From: DATBDE01 sp036270095
Lineage (GTDB): Bacteria > Actinomycetota > Thermoleophilia > Solirubrobacterales > Solirubrobacteraceae
DNA: 8,293 nt
Assembly: GCA_036270095.1 (NCBI GenBank)
Contig: DATBDE010000068.1
Span: 1-8,293 of the forward strand
Reading direction: 5' to 3'
Under the pieces are notes generated by a model, which was given only the letters and a program-made list of their open reading frames with translations, had not been told where the DNA came from and searched no databases. Shown here piece after piece: positions 6,551 through 8,293 of the stretch (positions within the stretch are counted from its first letter, which is position 1; every line of letters begins with the position of its first letter). A program made the position numbers and the translations under genes.

Positions 6551-7195
6551 ATGGCCGAGACGAAGGCAAAGGCCCCCCTCAGCGGCCGCCGTGCCCAGGC
6601 CGCCCGCAACGACGACCGCATCCTCGAAGCCGCGCGCGAGGTGTTCGTCGCCAACCCCGAGGCGCCGATCGCCGACGTGGCCAAGCGGGCCGGGGTCGGG
6701 ATCAGCGCCCTCTACCGCCGCTATCCGAGCAAGGAGGATCTGCTCCGCACCCTGTGCGCCGACGGTCTGGACCGCTACATCGCCACCGTCGAAGCGGCGC
6801 TGGCCGACGCGGGCGACCCGTGGGAGGCGTTCGCCCGCTTCATGAGCAGCGCCGTCGACAACGACTCGACCTCGCTCACCATCCACCTCGCCGGCACCTT
6901 CACCCCCACCGAGGAGCTCTACGCCGCCGCCAACCGCGCCCAGGAGCTCAACCGCCGCCTGTTCGAGCGCACCCGGAAGGCGGGCGCCCTGCGCCCCGAC
7001 CTCGACGTCAACGACATCGGCCTCGTGCTCGAGCAGATCGCCGCGTTGCACCTGGGCGACGCCGAGCGCACGCGGGCCATCCGCCAGCGTCACCTCGCGC
7101 TCGCCCTCGACGGCCTGCGCACGCCCGCGCCGAGCGAGCTGCCCGCCCCTCCGCCGACCTGGCAGGAGATGGCGGGCCGCTGGCAGCAGGCGTGA
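6551..7195 (+). CDS. TetR/AcrR-family transcriptional regulator
   Basis: 214 aa, a typical TetR-family length. The N-terminal DNA-binding domain spans about residues 20-67: helix 1 is DDRILEAAREVFV (21-33), then PIADVAKRAGVG (39-50), and the recognition helix region ISALYRRYPSKEDLL (51-65), the usual TetR signature. The remaining all-helical part (about 68-190) is the expected dimerisation and ligand pocket. The tail is proline-rich (192-203). ATG 6551 is chosen because the frame upstream is antisense of the exporter and a TATGAT box lies 6 nt before it. It is divergent from the DHA2 exporter across a paired inverted repeat, so it most likely represses both its own operon and the exporter. 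Its TGA overlaps the GTG of the AlkZ-like gene (GTGA), giving translational coupling. The C-terminal half may be of the SbtR-like type, but that is a guess by resemblance. The ligand is unknown. Confidence 0.93.
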   Translation: MAETKAKAPLSGRRAQAARNDDRILEAAREVFVANPEAPIADVAKRAGVGISALYRRYPSKEDLLRTLCADGLDRYIATVEAALADAGDPWEAFARFMSSAVDNDSTSLTIHLAGTFTPTEELYAAANRAQELNRRLFERTRKAGALRPDLDVNDIGLVLEQIAALHLGDAERTRAIRQRHLALALDGLRTPAPSELPAPPPTWQEMAGRWQQA

Positions 7196-8250
7196 CCACG
7201 CTCTCGGCGCGGGCACTGAACCGCGCCCTGCTCGCGCGTCAGCACCTGCTCGCGCGCGCCGACCGGCCCGCCGCCGACACCATCGAGCACCTCGTCGGCC
7301 TGCAGGCCCAGGCCCCGCTCGCCCCCTACGTGGGGCTGTGGTCGCGGCTGCAGGAGTTCGACCCGGCCGAGCTCGCCCGCGCGCTGGCGGAGCGCCGCGC
7401 CGTCCGCATCACGCTCATGCGCGCGACCATCCACCTGGTCACGGCCCGCGACGCGCTGCACCTGCGCGCGGTCACGCAGCGCGTGCCCGAGGGCGTGTTC
7501 TCGACCACGCAGTCCCGCCGCGACCTCGAGGGCGTCGACCTCGACGACCTGCTGCAGCGGGCCCGCGCGCTGGTCGAGGAGCGCCCCCGCACACGGGCCG
7601 AGCTCAGCGCCCTGCTGGCCGAGCACTGGCCCGACCGCGAGCCGTCCTCGCTCGCCTACGCCTTCAGCTTCCTCGTCCCGCTCGTGCACGTGCCGCCGCG
7701 CGGCCTGTGGGGCACGACGGGACCTGTCGCGCTGACCACGCTCGACTCGTGGCTGGGCGAGCCGCTGCCCGGGACCACGGACCCGGACGACGCCGTCCTG
7801 CGCTACCTGGCCGCCTTCGGCCCCGCCAGCGTGGCCGACATCGCCAAGTGGTCGCGGCTGACCGCGATGCGCGCGGTGGTCGAGCGCCTGCGCCCGCAGT
7901 TGCGCAGCTTCCGCAACGAGCGCGGCACCGAGCTGCTCGACGTGCCCGACGCGCCGTTGCCCGATCCTGACGCCCCGGCCCCACCGCGCTTCCTGCCCGA
8001 GTTCGACAACGTGCTCCTCTCCCACGCCGACCGCACGCGCGTGATCCCGCCCGACAGCCCGCGCCTGCCGCTCCCGGCCGGCAACGGCGCCCGCGCCGGG
8101 ACGTTCCTGGTCGACGGCTTCCTGCGCGGCACATGGCGGAGCGAGGGCGAAGAGCTCCGCGTCGAGCCCTTCGCGCCGCTCTCCAAGCGGGACGCCCGGG
8201 CGGTCGACGACGAGGCTGAGCGCCTGCGCGCCTTCGTCGCCTCGCGCTAG
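7192..8250 (+). CDS. HTH_42 winged-helix protein, AlkZ-like DNA glycosylase candidate
   Basis: 352 aa from GTG 7192. The family (PF06224) has tandem winged-helix domains. Its characterised members include AlkZ of Streptomyces sahachiroi, which excises bulky azinomycin adducts and unhooks interstrand crosslinks, and E. coli YcaQ. Residues 33-40, HLVGLQAQ, hold the QxQ signature (Q38, Q40) at nearly the same place as the catalytic Q37/Q39 reported for AlkZ; YcaQ-type proteins carry QxD instead. Other family blocks are LMRATIHLVTARDAL (75-89), a winged-helix-like segment DDAVLRYLAAFGPASVADIAKW (199-220), LPEFDNVLLSHADRTRVI (268-285), and FLVDGFLRGTW (305-315). The start overlaps the regulator stop as GTGA, so the two genes form an operon. 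Third-position GC looks like that of the neighbours. Family confidence is high. Glycosylase activity and substrate are inferred from the motif; many relatives are uncharacterised. Confidence 0.9.
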   Translation: MTTLSARALNRALLARQHLLARADRPAADTIEHLVGLQAQAPLAPYVGLWSRLQEFDPAELARALAERRAVRITLMRATIHLVTARDALHLRAVTQRVPEGVFSTTQSRRDLEGVDLDDLLQRARALVEERPRTRAELSALLAEHWPDREPSSLAYAFSFLVPLVHVPPRGLWGTTGPVALTTLDSWLGEPLPGTTDPDDAVLRYLAAFGPASVADIAKWSRLTAMRAVVERLRPQLRSFRNERGTELLDVPDAPLPDPDAPAPPRFLPEFDNVLLSHADRTRVIPPDSPRLPLPAGNGARAGTFLVDGFLRGTWRSEGEELRVEPFAPLSKRDARAVDDEAERLRAFVASR

Positions 8251-8293
8251 CCGCCGTCGCGCTCGCGCTCGAGCGCGGCCAGGCGCGCCTCGA
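8247..8293 (-). CDS. 3' end of a convergent gene, product unknown (partial)
   Basis: On the minus strand the last 15 codons read EARLAALERERDGG and a stop, with a heptad-like, charged helical pattern. The stop TAG (8249 to 8247) shares CTAG with the stop of the AlkZ-like gene, so the two genes would overlap convergently by 4 nt. The fragment is too short to assign a function. It could be chance, since GC-rich DNA has few stops, but the amphipathic sequence and tight fit with the neighbour favour a real gene end. Confidence 0.4.
   Translation of the reverse strand, partial: EARLAALERERDGG

Noticed and set aside
8281..8290. Perfect 10-nt palindrome aggcgcgcct near the right edge
   Set aside because: Short GC palindromes are expected by chance in DNA of this composition, and it falls inside the likely coding end of the convergent gene.
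8251..8293. Terminator after the AlkZ-like gene
   Set aside because: GC-rich partial repeats (cgcgctcgcgctcgagcgcg) are present but there is no clean stem followed by a T-run, and the bases read as codons of the convergent gene.

Overview
The window is very GC-rich (by eye above 70%), densely packed, and has strong G/C bias at third codon positions. Several start codons are GTG. Three genes have a TANNNT box only 6-8 nt upstream of the start and no Shine-Dalgarno sequence, which suggests leaderless transcription. Together with the protein families present, this points to an actinobacterium. The style of the glycosyltransferases and the membrane protein suggests the Thermoleophilia/Solirubrobacterales branch, but that placement is inference.

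Left part (1-3931): envelope polysaccharide genes. A GT4 glycosyltransferase on the minus strand (25-1014) is divergent from a WecG/TagA/CpsF-family glycosyltransferase (1077-1889). That gene runs into a large polytopic membrane protein with a GT-C-like layout (about 1799-3931). These would fit stepwise building of a lipid-linked surface glycan: cytosolic GT4 and WecG-type transferases, then a membrane enzyme acting on the outer face.

Middle (3909-6466): a minus-strand pair made of a DHA2-type MFS drug exporter (4988-6466) followed after 11 nt by a second GT4 glycosyltransferase (3909-4976). The 3' end of that glycosyltransferase overlaps the 3' end of the membrane protein.

Right part (6467-8250): a short AT-richer divergent control region carries a 26-nt imperfect inverted repeat, the likely operator. 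It separates the exporter from a TetR/AcrR-family regulator (6551-7195). The regulator overlaps by 4 nt (GTGA) with an HTH_42-family protein related to the DNA glycosylase AlkZ (7192-8250), which carries the QxQ active-site signature. A convergent gene, of which only the last residues are visible, enters from the right edge and shares a CTAG stop overlap.

The most interesting unit is the exporter / TetR / AlkZ-like set. One operator region could control efflux of a compound and repair of the DNA damage it causes, with a glycosyltransferase attached to the exporter transcript. That combined role is inference; the gene families and the layout are read from the sequence. No gene-free stretch longer than 300 bases is present. 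No tRNA, rRNA, CRISPR array, insertion sequence or convincing intrinsic terminator was seen.
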